Shown: positions 1-11,304, numbered from the stretch's first letter. The stretch is DNA of 64,000 nt from Ceratobasidium sp. AG-K (GCA_037039685.1 JAWNGF010000003.1:2604001-2668000); one strand, 5' to 3'. Notes: a model not told the origin generated them from the sequence alone. Numbers and translations: made by a program.

Positions 1-48
1 TGACCCGGGGGATCAGTACCAAATTCGATGACAGGACAAGGTGCTCAC

Positions 49-167
49 ATAATGTACGAGTTGGACTTGACTGGACCAGCGAACTTGCTGATTGGAACGT
101 TGGTGGGGGCAGCAAGAGCCGGGATGATGACTGCCATAGCAGCGACAGAGATAAATGTAGCGCGCAT
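49..167 (-). CDS. Secreted subtilisin-like serine protease, first exon only (runs off the window)
   Basis: The exon encodes a start Met at 167, a hydrophobic signal peptide ending near an Ala-Leu-Ala-Ala site, then a short stretch containing Ser-Asn-Ser-Tyr-Ile. That stretch resembles the beginning of the I9 propeptide of fungal subtilases (S8 family). The exon ends at 49 in phase 2 and is followed by a GTGAGC donor at 48-43; the rest of the gene lies left of the window. An in-frame Met at 251 exists, but a TATA box at 260-268 would lie only 10 nt upstream of it, while it is about 90 nt upstream of the Met at 167, so I chose 167. A secreted protease is inferred from the propeptide-like residues alone. 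No catalytic triad is in the window, so another secreted protein with a similar N-terminus is possible. Confidence 0.55.
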
Positions 168-259
168 TGTGGAAGAGCTGGACAAGTAGACTAGTTTGAC
201 TGAAGTCGAGCTGTTGCTGAAGCGACTGCCGCTAACGAGCTGGTACGCCATTTGACGTA

Positions 260-268
260 TATTTTATA
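260..268 (-). promoter_or_regulatory. TATA box of the subtilase-like gene
   Basis: On the minus strand this reads TATAAAATA, about 95 nt upstream of the chosen start codon at 167. This is a good TATA-box match and distance for a fungal promoter, and it supports that start over the upstream in-frame Met at 251. Confidence 0.5.
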
Positions 269-349
269 CTCTTATGTGGGCATGTCGCAATCCCGCTCGA
301 AGTAGGTTCCGCAAGGTTGTCCGGATGGATCGCTCATCTCATGGTTGGC

Positions 350-905
350 TTATCGACTAAAGGTCTCGCAAGAAGTCTTCAACGCATGTGGATAGACTTG
401 CGCGGGCGGCATCATGCATTGCGTAGTATCATTATTAGGTTCACAATTCACATGGTCACAACCTGCTGTTCTACTCACCCCCTGGAATGACGCCATCGGC
501 GCGTCTATTACTCGCATGGACAATGATGTCCCATGTAGACTGGGCAAAGGCTTGGCACCCGCCAATATGCCGAAGAAGTAGATATATGCGACTTCTGGAT
601 GAAAACCGAGCTTAGCTCACCGTTTTGGGACAGTTGAGATGAACCGTCCGACTTCTATCGCTGTTGTAAGGTAGTCTCGGGCGTGTGGGTAGGTGTCCAT
701 GAGTGGGTGCTTCAGCATGCAAGGACTTCGTGCGATCGACATTCACTGTCTCGACTGACTTGGTTCCCTTGGCATTGACACCAAAGCGCGCATCTCCTAC
801 AAACCAGGATCTGCTCGTAACAAAGCGAACCACGAGCGATAAAGAAGCACTATGCGAACCTGGCGTGATGGAACATTTCACATGTGCACTGATTAAGTAA
901 TGCAT
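350..905 (-). CDS. Possible split gene of unknown function
   Basis: I do not recognise a family. Minus-strand reading is open from an ATG at 905 to about 630 and ends at a good GTGAGC donor. A second open stretch around 560-480 includes Trp-Asp-Ile-Ile-Val-His and Ala-Asp-Gly-Val-Ile-Pro-Gly, and is followed by a GTGAGTAG donor. An AG acceptor preceding the second stretch allows them to be joined. The two stretches have ordinary amino-acid composition. However, the plus strand is also open at 703-900, no domain is visible, and no terminal exon was identified. It could be a real small enzyme gene, a relic, or chance. Confidence 0.25.
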
Positions 906-1382
906 ACCTTCTTAGGCGCGCCAAGGACTGGGAGGGTCAACCCGGGACAGAATACAGATAAGGTGAACGAGCTCTACACATGTGCTCCGAACTGCAAGCA
1001 AGACGCAAGGATGCGGAATGGAATGATGCCGCCCTTATTATCGAATCAACTGTGTGTCAATGGGGGCATCCACGCTGAACTCGCGTGAGTTTGAACCCAA
1101 ATGGTCCAAGCTAAACCTAAACTTCATGTAAGAGCACGGGGCATCGCGTTGAATTGATATTCATAAAAGTGTGGAATATAGTCGTGTAGCCCTACACATG
1201 CAATCCTAATCCCCTGTCCTCAGGCCCGTCACAGTTTGGTTGTATTGCGGCTGTCGGTGCCAGTGCCACCGCTCACTGGAGAGTCAGAGCAATCAGGATT
1301 GAATAAGGTTTTCGTTAGAGTATGATAAACTTGCTCCAGTATCGCAAATGGCGGGTCCAAGGTCTACACCACCACTATCAGT
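906..1382. other. Intergenic, nothing recognised
   Basis: No coding stretch with family resemblance, no RNA gene and no repeat was seen here. A short plus-strand open frame at 900-1088 has no supporting features. Confidence 0.5.
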
Positions 1383-2056
1383 TTAATGGATTTTTTTCAG
1401 CAATAAGCTGCTTACTGGGAATATAACCTTCAGGTGTCCCTCCCCGGCCGACAAGACCGCCAGATACCTTCGCACATTCCAGCCGCAAAGGCCTTCGTTA
1501 ATAATCACGTCTGATATTGCAGACGTAGGTATAAAATCCCGTGATATGCTTGTCGTCATAAGGAATCTTCCGAACATAAAGATGCCCCGGTGGGTTTCTA
1601 GCTGAATCCCTACTGACGGAAAGGCCAGAACGGACTCTGCACAAAAGCCGTTACTTGTTAGACACGTTTTCGAAGGAATATACAAGTTAAATTTACCATG
1701 TATTATTTTTGTCAATCTAGACCATAATATCATCAAGGCGATCAATAACGCCGCAATCTGGCCGAAAGTCCATTCCTTCCAATTGGTATGCAAATCCACC
1801 AATGATTTCTATATCCGGAATCTCTTGTTGATATCGGTTGTACGATACACGTTAACGGGAAACTTACTGACAAAATGGCAATAAAGGCCATAAGTACGAC
1901 ATCCCCCACTGGTACGGATTTGCTCGGATGGCGGTCAACCCGGCATTCTATTACCCCAGCACCGGGAGTCAGTAGCCTGAGCCGGAATCCCTTCACTGAG
2001 ATTTTCGGTTTACTGTCTGGGACTGATGACGCGTCTGTGTGGTCAGATGAGCCCAT
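1383..2056 (-). CDS. GPI15: GPI-GlcNAc transferase subunit H (PIG-H / Gpi15)
   Basis: This is a two-exon gene. Exon 1 is 2056-1868, exon 2 is 1808-1383; the intron has a GTAAGT donor and a TATAG acceptor and is phase 0. The predicted product is 204 aa, close to the usual size of the family. The second exon carries the PIG-H signature: a segment with Glu-Ser-Val-Leu, then Gly-Ile-Gln-Leu-Glu-Thr, and later Ile-Ile-Asn-Glu-Gly followed by Tyr-Leu-Ala-Val and a hydrophobic tail. A hydrophobic hairpin spans the splice junction (the end of exon 1 and about residues 75-90), as expected for this ER membrane protein. PIG-H belongs to the complex that transfers GlcNAc from UDP-GlcNAc to phosphatidylinositol, the first step of GPI-anchor synthesis on the cytosolic face of the ER. 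The downstream tRNA-Gln is on the same strand but is a separate Pol III unit. Confidence 0.85.
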
Positions 2057-2271
2057 TCATGAGGCGACTAGTGGAAGTTTGAACGAAGAGAAAACCAATC
2101 AGGCGCTTGTTGACAGCCAAGCTGGACGTAAGCGCCGGTTATGCTGGCGAGTGGAATCGGACAAGACGCCGATAAACAAAAGATAATTCATCAAACTAGA
2201 GTCCCACTTCGTCCTACCGATAAAAAACGATTACTGACGCCCGGCGTTGGGGCTTGCCTCGTGAAACGGGC

Positions 2272-2275
2272 AAAA
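2272..2275 (-). terminator. Pol III terminator of tRNA-Gln
   Basis: There is a run of four T on the minus strand, 5 nt past the last base of the tRNA gene. This is the normal Pol III stop signal. Confidence 0.6.
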
Positions 2276-2280
2276 CCTTT

Positions 2281-2362
2281 AGGCCATACCAGGGTTCGAA
2301 CCTGGGTCGCGGGAAGTTTGGTTTTCAAAATCCCGAGTGCTAAACCACTACACTATATAGCC
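2281..2362 (-). tRNA. tRNA-Gln (anticodon TTG) with a 9-nt intron
   Basis: The minus strand folds as a cloverleaf. The acceptor stem pairs 2362-2356 with 2288-2282 (one G-T wobble). There is a D arm, a five-pair anticodon stem and a five-pair T stem with loop TTCGAAC. The anticodon TTG is at 2328-2326, preceded by T and followed by A. The anticodon loop is too long unless nine bases at 2324-2316 are removed; this is the canonical intron position after base 37. Removing it leaves 73 nt. The B box (GGTTCGAACCC) and A box are present, and a four-T Pol III terminator follows. Confidence 0.9.
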
Positions 2363-2785
2363 GCACGACGCGTGGAGAAGTCTAATCCCAGATTTCGTAA
2401 ATCCCAATTTAGTCATTGTGGACCTTTCGAATGTTTCTAATTCTTCTGGGAATCTCTTCTATGACAGTATACCTGTAAACCGTTTGGAGTTTGGTGCCAA
2501 AAAATCACGGCTCGCTCAAGACCAACCTCGCCCCACCAGGTGCGAATTTGAAACTGGTAACGCAATATGGGTAACTCATGGTGAATCACAAATCGTATGA
2601 CAATAACTGGGCATACATGCAACATGATCGCGGATGAGGGACCCAAAATAAGATGAATAATCATCTCTGAATGCCCTGATGCTATACAACAATGCTCGTC
2701 AGCCGCAGTCTTCCCACACGTCAGGTGACTAGACACACTTGTGCCATCAATTTATATCAATTTATTCCATCTTGTATTTCAGCAG

Positions 2786-3262
2786 CTAGTCATACGGCCT
2801 CAGCCGGATATGACCAGAATCGTTGGTGGTTTCAACGAGCTTGCAAGAGCTCCTCTCCAACGTGATTGGCCCAACCAACCGAATCCGAGGTTCCCTTGGC
2901 CGGGAGAGGTCTCGGAGCGGGATGAACTTGTACAAGGCTTCTTTGCCGCTCATGAATTTATAAGCCAACCCGTTGGTTTTCTTCGTAGCTCGTAAGACCG
3001 GGCGACCCTTGAGAAGCATCTGGAACAGGCTTCCTCTTTTGACGTGATCTATCAACGCGCTTTATGCCCAGACCGCCGTCTGACCGGCAGATAGCCCGTT
3101 GGTCTGGTTCAAAGAGGCTGGTAGACTATCCGGGTCCTGTCTGAATGTTGCCAGGTATCGGTATCCTCGGTACGCAACGTCTAGAGAGCCGTTAGGTAGA
3201 TGAGGTGATGGATGTAGTGTAAAGTCGCCTCGAATTTTTAAGGCAGCCTGAGGTCCATCCAT
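2786..3262 (-). other. Two adjacent open stretches, possible fragment of an unknown gene
   Basis: On the minus strand 3262-3062 and 3055-2786 are open in different frames, with fairly protein-like composition (the second contains Leu-Tyr-Lys-Phe-Ile-Pro-Leu-Arg). A GTCAGA-like donor and a GATAG acceptor near 3090-3050 could join them, but that intron would be only about 40 nt and the donor is weak. I recognise no family. Between 2363 and 3600 nothing else was identified. Confidence 0.2.
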
Positions 3263-3681
3263 TCTTGACTATAGTCATTTCTTGATGTTAGTTCCGTCAA
3301 TGTCTCAACATAAAGGAACCAAATCGTTATGAACGAGGTAGTCTTACAGAATCAAGATGCTCAAGCCCAAAATATCAAAGGGAGCGATGAGTAGGTGATT
3401 TGGTGCGAACCGCTTCAAATTTCGTCAGTCTTCGTCAAAGAATCTAATCAGTCCGGCCCTCGGGCGCGTACGTCTGTCGGTTAGTTTGTCCAAGTGTCGT
3501 CTGAGATAGTCCGAGTCATATTCAACTTTGAGATTTAGATAATTTCAGTTCTCATGAGACGCGTAGACGCTGGTGCCAATGTCAAACTTGGTCCAAGCGC
3601 GACCCAGGTTGATCACGTGAAGCGCTTCCCTTGATCAATCACCGAATGACGGGCTTCGATTACCTTCATCTCGAGCTGACC

Positions 3682-6600
3682 ATGACCATGGCCAGCAAGG
3701 ACTCGATGCTCCCGCCTCCTGTACCTGCTACTAGGAAGCCAAAGCCATCTATCAAGGCCAATACCCTTGGTCTCGTCGCACTTGGTTCCCTCGGATTCGT
3801 TGCGTTTAATGCTTTGAGCCTGCCTCATCTTCCCAAGTCGCGTCCACTTCCTCCCCACGCTCTCACGGCGCTTTCCAAATGCAAGTCACACAACCTCAAG
3901 CCAGGACCTCCCGCAAGCTTCTGGAGTCGAACCGAGTCTGAGCGATGGGAGCATGGCACGCCTCCGACTCTGTTGCAGAATGCGACAATCTGGACTGGTG
4001 GAGATAATGGAGACGAGGTCATAGTGGGAGATTTGTTGCTGGACAAGGGCATCATCAAAGCTGTGGGTCGGGTTCCGCCCGGCATGTTGGTTGCGGTCGG
4101 CCCCAAACTGGTTGTGAAGAATGTGCAAGGAGCGTGGGTGTCGCCTGGTACGTTCACAATAACTCATACTGTGTAGTCGCTAATTACACTGTTATCTCCA
4201 GCCATCAATGACATGCACAGTCATTTGGGTGTTGACAGCGTCCCCGAACTTCGAGGTACGTTTGCTCTCGTCGTGACTTGGTGTCCGCTAACGAACATCA
4301 ACTAGGCTCGGACGACACCAATTCGCTGAAAGCGCCAGTAATGCCCTATCTCCGCTCTCTCGACGCCTTCAACACTCACGGTGAGGCATTCGCGCTTTCT
4401 CGCTCGGGTGGAGTAGCTACGTCCCTGATCCTTCCCGGTAGCGCCGACAACATCGGCGGTCAAGCCTTTGTCGTCAAAATCCGCAAGTCTCCCGGCGCCA
4501 GCCCAAGCACAATGGTCCTCGAACCCCCAGCGACGCTCCATATCAATGGCACGCGGGAAGAAGCTGATGGCGTCAGATGGCGGCATATGAAGCATGCGGT
4601 ACGTCGTGCCGACTCGGCCGCCTCCACATTGACCGACGAGTCTGATTGGCTGGTGTTTGTAGTGCGGCGAGAACCCTTCTAGGGTCTACGGCCAAACGCG
4701 TATGGACAGTATCTGGGAGTTCCGTCAGGCGTATAGTTCGGCGCGGGATATTTTGCACAAGCAGAACGAGTTTTGCGACCGTGCCGAGGCTGGGACAGGT
4801 GAGTCGTAAAAATAGCATTACCGATGATTGTTCCTCATTCCGTTTGGTTCTAGTCGATTGGTTGAAGGAGGATTATCCAGAGGATTTGCAATTTGAAGCA
4901 CTGGTTGACGTGCTGAGAGGTCGCGTGAAAGTCAACATCCACTGCTACGAAGCTGGTATGTCACTCCATTATGCATTAGTTATTGGTATTGATGATTTGC
5001 GTTTTTAGTTGACCTGGATGGGATTGTTAGGGTACGAGCCCATCCGTTTCGTTCAATGTTTCTTCCTACTCATCCATTTCTTGCAGCTCACTCACGAGTT
5101 CAAGTTCCCGGTTGCGGCTTTCCACCACGCACACGAGGCATATCTAGTCCCTGATTTGATCAAGCGTGCATGGGGAGATGTTCCGCCCGCTGTTGCGTTA
5201 TTCGCTACCAACGCCCGGTGAGTTAGCTATTTCACTGAATTGGAGATTGAGGCTAATCTTGCGAAGGTACAAACGCGAGGCTTACCGCGGTTCCGAGTTT
5301 GCTCCCAAGATTCTGCACGACAATGGATTGAGGATCGTCATGAAGGTCCGTTGACGTCCCCTGGGGCACTGTTTATCTCCTAATTTGAATTCATTAGTCG
5401 GATCATCCCGTTCTCAACTCTCGTTACCTGCTCTACGAAGCCGCCCAGGCGCATTTCTATGGGCTCCCGGCTGGACCTGCTCTCTCCTCTGTTATTACAA
5501 CGCCCGCCGAGGTTGCTGGATTCGGACACCGGCTGGGCCGCATTAAGCTAGGATATGATGCTGGTAGGCTGTCTTGGGATAATCTTTTGGGCTGAATTAA
5601 CACATTTAATTCGTCCTAGATGTTATCGTCTGGGACTCCCATCCGCTCACTCTCGGCGCCACCCCCAAGCAGCTCTACATCGACGGAATCGCTCAGCTCT
5701 CGGACCCTGTCGTCGTTTCCAAACCTAGCGCGTTCCAACGCATCCCTGCTACTCCTGACTGGGGCAACGCACCAGACGCGGCAATCAAATATGAGGGTCT
5801 TCCTCCGCTCACAACCGAGCTCGCAGAGGACAAGACAGAGACAGTAGTGTTCACTCGGGTCAAGGACTTGTGGTCCCAGAAGTCGGGCGAACTCCAGCAA
5901 CAGTCCCTCCCATCTGAAAGCGTCGTGGTCGTCTCCAAGGGCCAGGTTGTTTGTGTTGGAACCAACGTCCAGTGTCCGACGCCCCTCGCGCACGCAACCG
6001 TCATTGACCTCGACCATGGAAGCTTGTCTCCTGGTCTGATCTCGTACGGCGCTCCTTTGGGTTTAGTGGAGATCGCGGCTGAGGCGTCGACGAATGATGG
6101 AAAGGTACCGGATCCGTTGAGCAAGGGTGGTGTACCGGAGATTGCGGGTGGCGATAGTTTGGTTGTGAGGGCTGTGGACGGGCTTTCATTTGCTGGACGC
6201 GATACGCTGTGAGTATTCTACTGAATTGCTATTGGGCGCCGGCGCTAATTGAGGTAAATGTTAGGTTGGCTCACCGTGCTGGTGTGACTACAGCCGTCAC
6301 CGCACCTGTCTCGAGAGGGATGTTCTCCGGGGCCGGTGTGGCGTTTAGGACCGGAGCTGGGCACAAGCTCGAGGACGGAGCAATCGTGAACGTGAGTCTA
6401 TCTTTGAGACCTGAAGTGACGTATGACTAACGGCTATCATCTAGTCGGCGTCGGCGTTGCATCTGACTATCGGACATGGTCGAGGCGTGAGCGTTTCCAC
6501 CCAGATCGCAACTCTCCGTCGGTTGCTTTTGAAGAATGTTGCCGAGAAGAACTCGAACAGCCTGGTTGGGAGAGCCTTAGATGTATGTGCTTCATCCACG

Positions 6601-7385
6601 GCTGTGATATTGATGTTCCATCCTGACGCGAATACGTTTAGGGACAAGTTCCTCTGGTCATTACCGTTCACAAGGCTGATGATATGGCCACCTTGCTGGA
6701 GCTCAAAGCTGAAATTGAGGATCTTACGTCGCCGTCCCAGCCTCTTCGTATTACTTTTGCGGGCGCGACCGAAGCGCACCTCATCGCGAAGGAGATTGCA
6801 GCTGCAGGCGTCGGCGTAATCACCATTCCGACAAGGAGCTTCCCTGCCAGCTGGGACCAACTCAGGATGTGAGTGCTTGTTTCAGACCATTTCAGACATT
6901 TCCTAATTGCGATTGGACAGTCTACCTGGCCCGCCGTTGAGCAAGGACTCGTTGATCTCGGCATTGCTAAAGGCAAACGTCACTGTCGGAGTGGGTATCG
7001 TCGAAGCTTGGGAGGCCCGAAACGCGCGGTTTGATATCGGATGGGTGCGCACTGCTCCTCGACCCATATACGTGAGGTTTTAATTCGTTTGAACAGGCTG
7101 CACTTGAATCGAATGGAAGTATCGACAAGCATCAGGCTCTCGCTCTCGGCACCACCAACTTGCAAAAGTATGTCCTCCCAACTGCCCTTGCATCCAGGAG
7201 GGTCTGACGAGTTATTTGAAAGGTTGCTCGGTCTGGAGGGTAACGACGCATTGGGCGACTTGGTTGCGTACCGTGGTGGGGACTGCTTCGATATTTCTAG
7301 TCGACCTGTTGCAGTCGTGTCTGCCGCTCGTGCGACGGTTGATGTTTTCCTCAATCTTGGGAAGGAGAGGGATGCACTGTACTGA
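3682..7385 (+). CDS. Membrane-anchored tandem amidohydrolase-family protein, 16 exons
   Basis: Exons: 3682-4147, 4202-4255, 4306-4598, 4663-4798, 4854-4955, 5009-5031, 5087-5217, 5267-5345, 5398-5563, 5620-6208, 6265-6391, 6445-6582, 6642-6868, 6921-7044, 7097-7167, 7223-7385. Together they give an uninterrupted frame of 962 aa. A hydrophobic segment at about residues 27-45 suggests a signal anchor. The first half has metal-ligand motifs of the amidohydrolase superfamily: His-Ser-His after Asn-Asp-Met (HxH, start of exon 2), a His in Asn-Ile-His-Cys (exon 5), His-His-Ala-His (exon 7) and Ser-Asp-His-Pro (exon 9). The second half repeats an amidohydrolase-like layout (Ser-Pro-Gly-Leu-Ile; Gly-His-Gly-Arg) with weaker ligands, so it may be a non-catalytic duplicate. 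The substrate is unknown; the superfamily hydrolyses C-N bonds of cyclic amides and similar compounds. The start at 3682 rather than 3646 is a choice. The gene ends 207 bp from the convergent monooxygenase. Confidence 0.85.
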
Positions 7386-7592
7386 TGACCAGGAGGCTGC
7401 GTGAATGTCTGTCGATGCCACACTTAAAATAATAGTTAATTTGCTCGCAGTATCGTCATGGGAGACTCTGCGGTTATGTTTAGTGGTGGGTGTTCTGGAT
7501 TTGAAGCAGTATTCGGAGCTTGCTACGTGATCACGACATGATAAATCGATTTAACGCCGGATCGCAAACAGTGGCAAAATTCTCTATTTTTC

Positions 7593-9111
7593 CTAAATTA
7601 AAATGGTTGATTCCCGACGCTGCTTTTCCCTGGAGCGATTCACAACCCGCCACATAAGCTCCACCCATTCTTCAATTCCACCTTCTCCCACTCCCTGGAC
7701 CCAGGAGCTGGCTAGACCAAGTCTTTCCAAGTCGAGCCACTCAGAACGTATTAATTGTGATTCCGGCATGAGCTTGCGTTTCCACTCGGGAATACGTCTA
7801 GGGTCGTGTGCTTTTTCCGAGAGGAAGTCAACGAAATCATATGCCGTGGCGAGATCAAACCGATGCATGCGCCGTGCCACTTCTAAGGGACAAGTGTGTT
7901 GCTGCCGTAGTTCGTCGTTGCGTTTGACGGTCTGTGATAACTCATAATCAAAGTCCAAAGATACTCGACCGGTCATTTGGCGAATCGCAAGGGTAGCTTG
8001 TACCTCGAACAAAGTGAAGGAGACTCCTACAGGAACGCCGATAAATGCAAGCGAGTTCGGAGGAAAAGCGGCCTGGAGGGGAAACGTATGGAGCGCAAGG
8101 GGATATATGTGGAACCGTGAATTATATAGGTGGTCCGATGTCTCTCGAGGCTCATGCACTGGGAGCTGAGTTAAAAAGGAGCAGTCGAATTGGTAACCTG
8201 TGGCAAAAATGATGCGATCGACATATTCGCGTTTGCCGTTTCTAAAGTGTACAAACCCGTCGGGTGAAAGGTGAGAAATGCCCCCTCGTTGAATGATGTG
8301 TTCGAAATCCTGGTCTCCAAGCGAGCGAACCGAGTGAACCGTCTTCTTGGCTATCAGTGAGATCTCCCGGCTTATATCCATTCCAGAGCGCCCTGCGCCA
8401 ATCACAAGAACGTTGCGGTCGTGGTATGGCTCGGGGTTGCGATACCATATCGCGTGCAGATAACTTCGGGACCCCGATGCGGCCCAAGCCTGCAGGCCAT
8501 CGATTTCTGGGATGAATGGATGTCCAAAGTGGCCGTTGGCTACGAGCAAGTGGTCGAAATAAGAGACGTTCTCTGTTGGTGACCGGTCCATATTTGAACC
8601 AACCGACTGATAAGCGACTCTCCATTGGTGAGTAGAAGAGTCCCAGGTGGCTGCTGTGGCTCGGGAGTTAAATCGAATGTACTGACGTATATTGAACCTA
8701 TCGATATAGCTTTGCATATAGTCGTTGATCGTCTGAGTGGTAGTGATTAGGGGCGTGGATGGGGCAGCCAAGTGAGAAGAGTAACACATGATAGGATGTG
8801 GTATATTTGTCATCAAGGAGTCGTATATTGGTGAGTCGGGCCATTCCTTCTCCAAAGGATGTGGCCGTGGTTCTGGCAACCTGCACGGTTCACAGCGCTA
8901 AGACATTAGGCAACCAATTTTCAGCAAACCGAACGTACCAAATACCTCCTATGTCATGTCTTTGCTCAAATCCTACGATCTCACAATCGCCAGCTCGGAC
9001 ATGGTCGTAGAGTTCATCTGCGAAGGCCTTCAGTGTCGCAAGCCCTGAGGCGCCGCCTGCTCCGATAACTGCAAAACGCCGAGGACGTGTTTCGTCTTTT
9101 AGTACCCCCAT
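7593..9111 (-). CDS. Flavin-containing monooxygenase (FMO-like)
   Basis: Exon 1 is 9111-8939 and exon 2 is 8880-7593, joined in phase 2 across a GTACGT...GCAG intron; the product is 486 aa. Near residue 12 is a FAD-binding Gly-Ala-Gly-Gly-Ala-Ser-Gly loop. Mid-protein there is a second dinucleotide (NADPH) loop, Val-Ile-Gly-Ala-Gly-Arg-Ser-Gly, then Ala-Thr-Gly-Tyr, a motif typical of class B FMOs. These use NADPH and O2 to oxygenate a nucleophilic heteroatom or ketone of a small molecule; the substrate cannot be read from sequence. The in-frame ATG at 9183 is possible, but the sequence upstream of 9111 lacks family character. The gene is convergent with the amidohydrolase. Confidence 0.88.
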
Positions 9112-9818
9112 GATAGTAGTGGTTCGGTATTGAAACTGGCTGGTGGACACGCCAGCACACACGAAGTGAGGTGGTGGGAGCAAATACGGTACTGCACCTA
9201 ACTGTTGCTAACGTCGCTTACATAAACGCGTGCAGCACTAAGGTTTGTGTGTGTATGTTTGCTCCCTAACTCAGGATGCTATCTGATTGGTCTTCCACCT
9301 CAAGACCGCTTCTATTCACTACCATTGTGATGAAAATGCGCTGTGACCAGTCCTATCTGACGGCCAGTGCTTGCGAGTGGCCACGATGCTGTTTTTGAAT
9401 CCGCATTTGGAGCAATTCAATTTGAACTATACGCGCACGCATGCGTGCGTGCTACCCGCGTCAGCCTTTGCCTGAAACGTCCAAAACGTTGCAAGGTCGG
9501 TGCCAAACTTGTGCATTTAGCCACATTACCTAAACGACACCGCAACACTGCCTCAAGTCTTGACTCTTAAGTCAATCACCACTGGCTAGAAGCACAAAAT
9601 TTTAAGCCACATAGAAAATAATCCCACATATTCACTGACGAGACGTTGGCAGGTCTCAATTTTTTGTGCATCGGTGAGCGGTACTTCCGAGCACAACTTT
9701 TGTTTCAGCTCTCAATATTAAAACCTATATGGCGGTAGTGTGTGGGGTCTTTCGTCTTGAGTTGTACTCTCTGAGATTATGACCAGTCTGCATAGTCTCG
9801 AAAATACCACCCAACCAC
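9112..9818. other. Intergenic, nothing recognised
   Basis: No gene or repeat was identified. Promoter sequence of the FMO gene presumably lies at its left end. Confidence 0.5.
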
Positions 9819-10157
9819 CTATCCGGCGGCCTTCCCAGTGCGCTTTGATAGTGTCTTGCCTTTGGTGTTGCGTGTCTCCGAGTCCATCGAAGTCGTTGGC
9901 TCGGCTTCAACCGAGGCCTCGTTGAAGGGCACGCCTAAGTCGAGATCGGTCTGCACCGTGTCGGAGGAAGTACTGGACTTGGTGTTGCTCGGCAGCTGCT
10001 TATAGGACACCATGGACTGAGCCTGAGTCTGAGCGCCGTCGATTAAGCAACCCGCTTCAGGAGGTTCCTGAGTCGCGATATTACACATCTTGCTTGATAA
10101 ATGCGACTTCATGTACTGACCAAACTCGATGAACCGGACGCATAAGCTTGCTAACAA
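9819..10157 (-). CDS. Small polar hypothetical protein or last exon
   Basis: A 112-codon minus-strand frame is rich in Ser, Thr, Asp and Glu and ends in a Lys/Arg-rich tail (Lys-Gly-Lys-Thr then Lys-Arg-Thr). No domain is seen. It lies downstream of the CBM1 gene on the same strand, so it could be part of that gene's 3' end or an independent reading. The composition is plausible for a disordered protein but is not diagnostic. Confidence 0.2.
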   Translation of the reverse strand: MLASLCVRFIEFGQYMKSHLSSKMCNIATQEPPEAGCLIDGAQTQAQSMVSYKQLPSNTKSSTSSDTVQTDLDLGVPFNEASVEAEPTTSMDSETRNTKGKTLSKRTGKAAG

Positions 10158-10892
10158 TGTGCAAACTGAATTGGGAAACCAGACACGACACCTTCTAGGG
10201 ACAATTAAACAGTTTATCTTAGGCCCTACAAACTCCGACTCCGTGTCACCCCACAGTAGGTGGGTTCATAGCGACACTCCACTGTTTAGTTGTAAGCGAT
10301 GGCCAAGTGAGTTGTAGTGCAGTTTCCTGCCGGCATTTGACTACCGGTCTGCAAATATAATGCGCCGTCTGCACAGGCAACAAACGTATCGGCCCCAGTC
10401 GCAGTGCCAATTATGCCGGTGCCAGCAGCAGTTCTCCAAGTATCGGTTGTCATCGTCACCTCGAACGCGAGCCTGTCATTTAAGCGTGATTAATAAACAC
10501 TCCGCTAGAGTAATATTTACGCCCTTACGGTTTATACGATGTACTCGCTTCATGGATATTAAGGAACAGGTACCGGGGACAATCGGCATATATCAGACGA
10601 CTAAATGTGAACCACTAGTTAGGTAGATAATCAACAAGTGATGGCGCGATAAGTACATGCTGTAAGCCGGAAGGAACCAACCCCTTGACGAGGCAGGCCC
10701 GAGCGTTGCTGAACCGTCTAAAGAATACAATTGAGTTTGTTATCTCCCAGATTCAACCAATGTACCTACTCCTTTGGAGATATAATCCAGCGGCCCAACC
10801 ATCGGTGGCACGGATTGCAGGTCCGGTCGATCGAGGCTTGATTTCCGCATTTTTAGCACCAAAGTTGAGGATTCAATGAACCCAATATGAAC
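10158..10892 (-). other. Region downstream of the CBM1 exons, with one protein-like stretch
   Basis: On the minus strand about 10430-10290 there is an open stretch with Ala-Asp-Thr-Phe-Val-Ala-Cys and Leu-Gln-Thr-Gly, ending in a stop. It reads like the C-terminal part of a small secreted protein. I could not connect it by convincing splice sites to the CBM1 linker upstream. Confidence 0.25.
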
Positions 10893-11304
10893 TAACCATC
10901 ATTGCGCGCCAAGGACCGCAACCTGTTCCAGTTGTAGTCGTAACTGGTCCTGCTGTGGTCGGGGTGGGCGTATCCGCGGGGGGAGATGTTATGGTGGTCG
11001 ATGTTAACACCGGTGCAGGAATGCATTGACTGTAGTCTAGAGGAAGCTCTTATTGCAGCCGCGAAGGATGAGCCTATGGTACGTACATTCATTGTATTTA
11101 CGGCAAATGTGGCCGTCAGTACACGTTGTTGCGCCCCCCCTAGATTATAGAATTTCCATCAGCAAATGCCTCGATATTTCGGAACTACGCGCACCAGCTA
11201 ATTCCACCACATTGTTGCCACGGCTGAACTGCTGTTACCGGAGCTTGTGCTAATGCAGAAGGCAGAGACAAGGCAAGAGCAAAAACAGTCAATAAAGCAC
11301 GCAT
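10893..11304 (-). CDS. Secreted protein with N-terminal CBM1 cellulose-binding domain (5' part)
   Basis: Exon 1 (11304-11195) encodes a signal peptide and the start of a CBM1 (Trp-Gln-Gln-Cys-Gly-Gly-Ile). Exon 2 (11139-11087) gives Gly-Ala-Thr-Thr-Cys and Asn-Glu. Exon 3 (from 11036) completes the domain with Tyr-Tyr-Ser-Gln-Cys, then runs into a Pro/Thr/Ser linker. Introns of 55 and 50 nt join in frame with GT-AG ends. The join reconstitutes the fungal CBM1 cysteine and aromatic pattern, so the call is strong. CBM1 modules bind crystalline cellulose and usually tether an extracellular plant-cell-wall enzyme. The catalytic domain should follow the linker near 10893 but I could not identify it. 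The in-frame ATG at 11310 is an alternative start. Confidence 0.8.

Noticed and set aside
2281..2362. tRNA pseudogene because of the oversized anticodon loop
   Set aside because: The loop becomes canonical when 9 bases at the standard intron position are removed. All stems pair and both promoter boxes are good.
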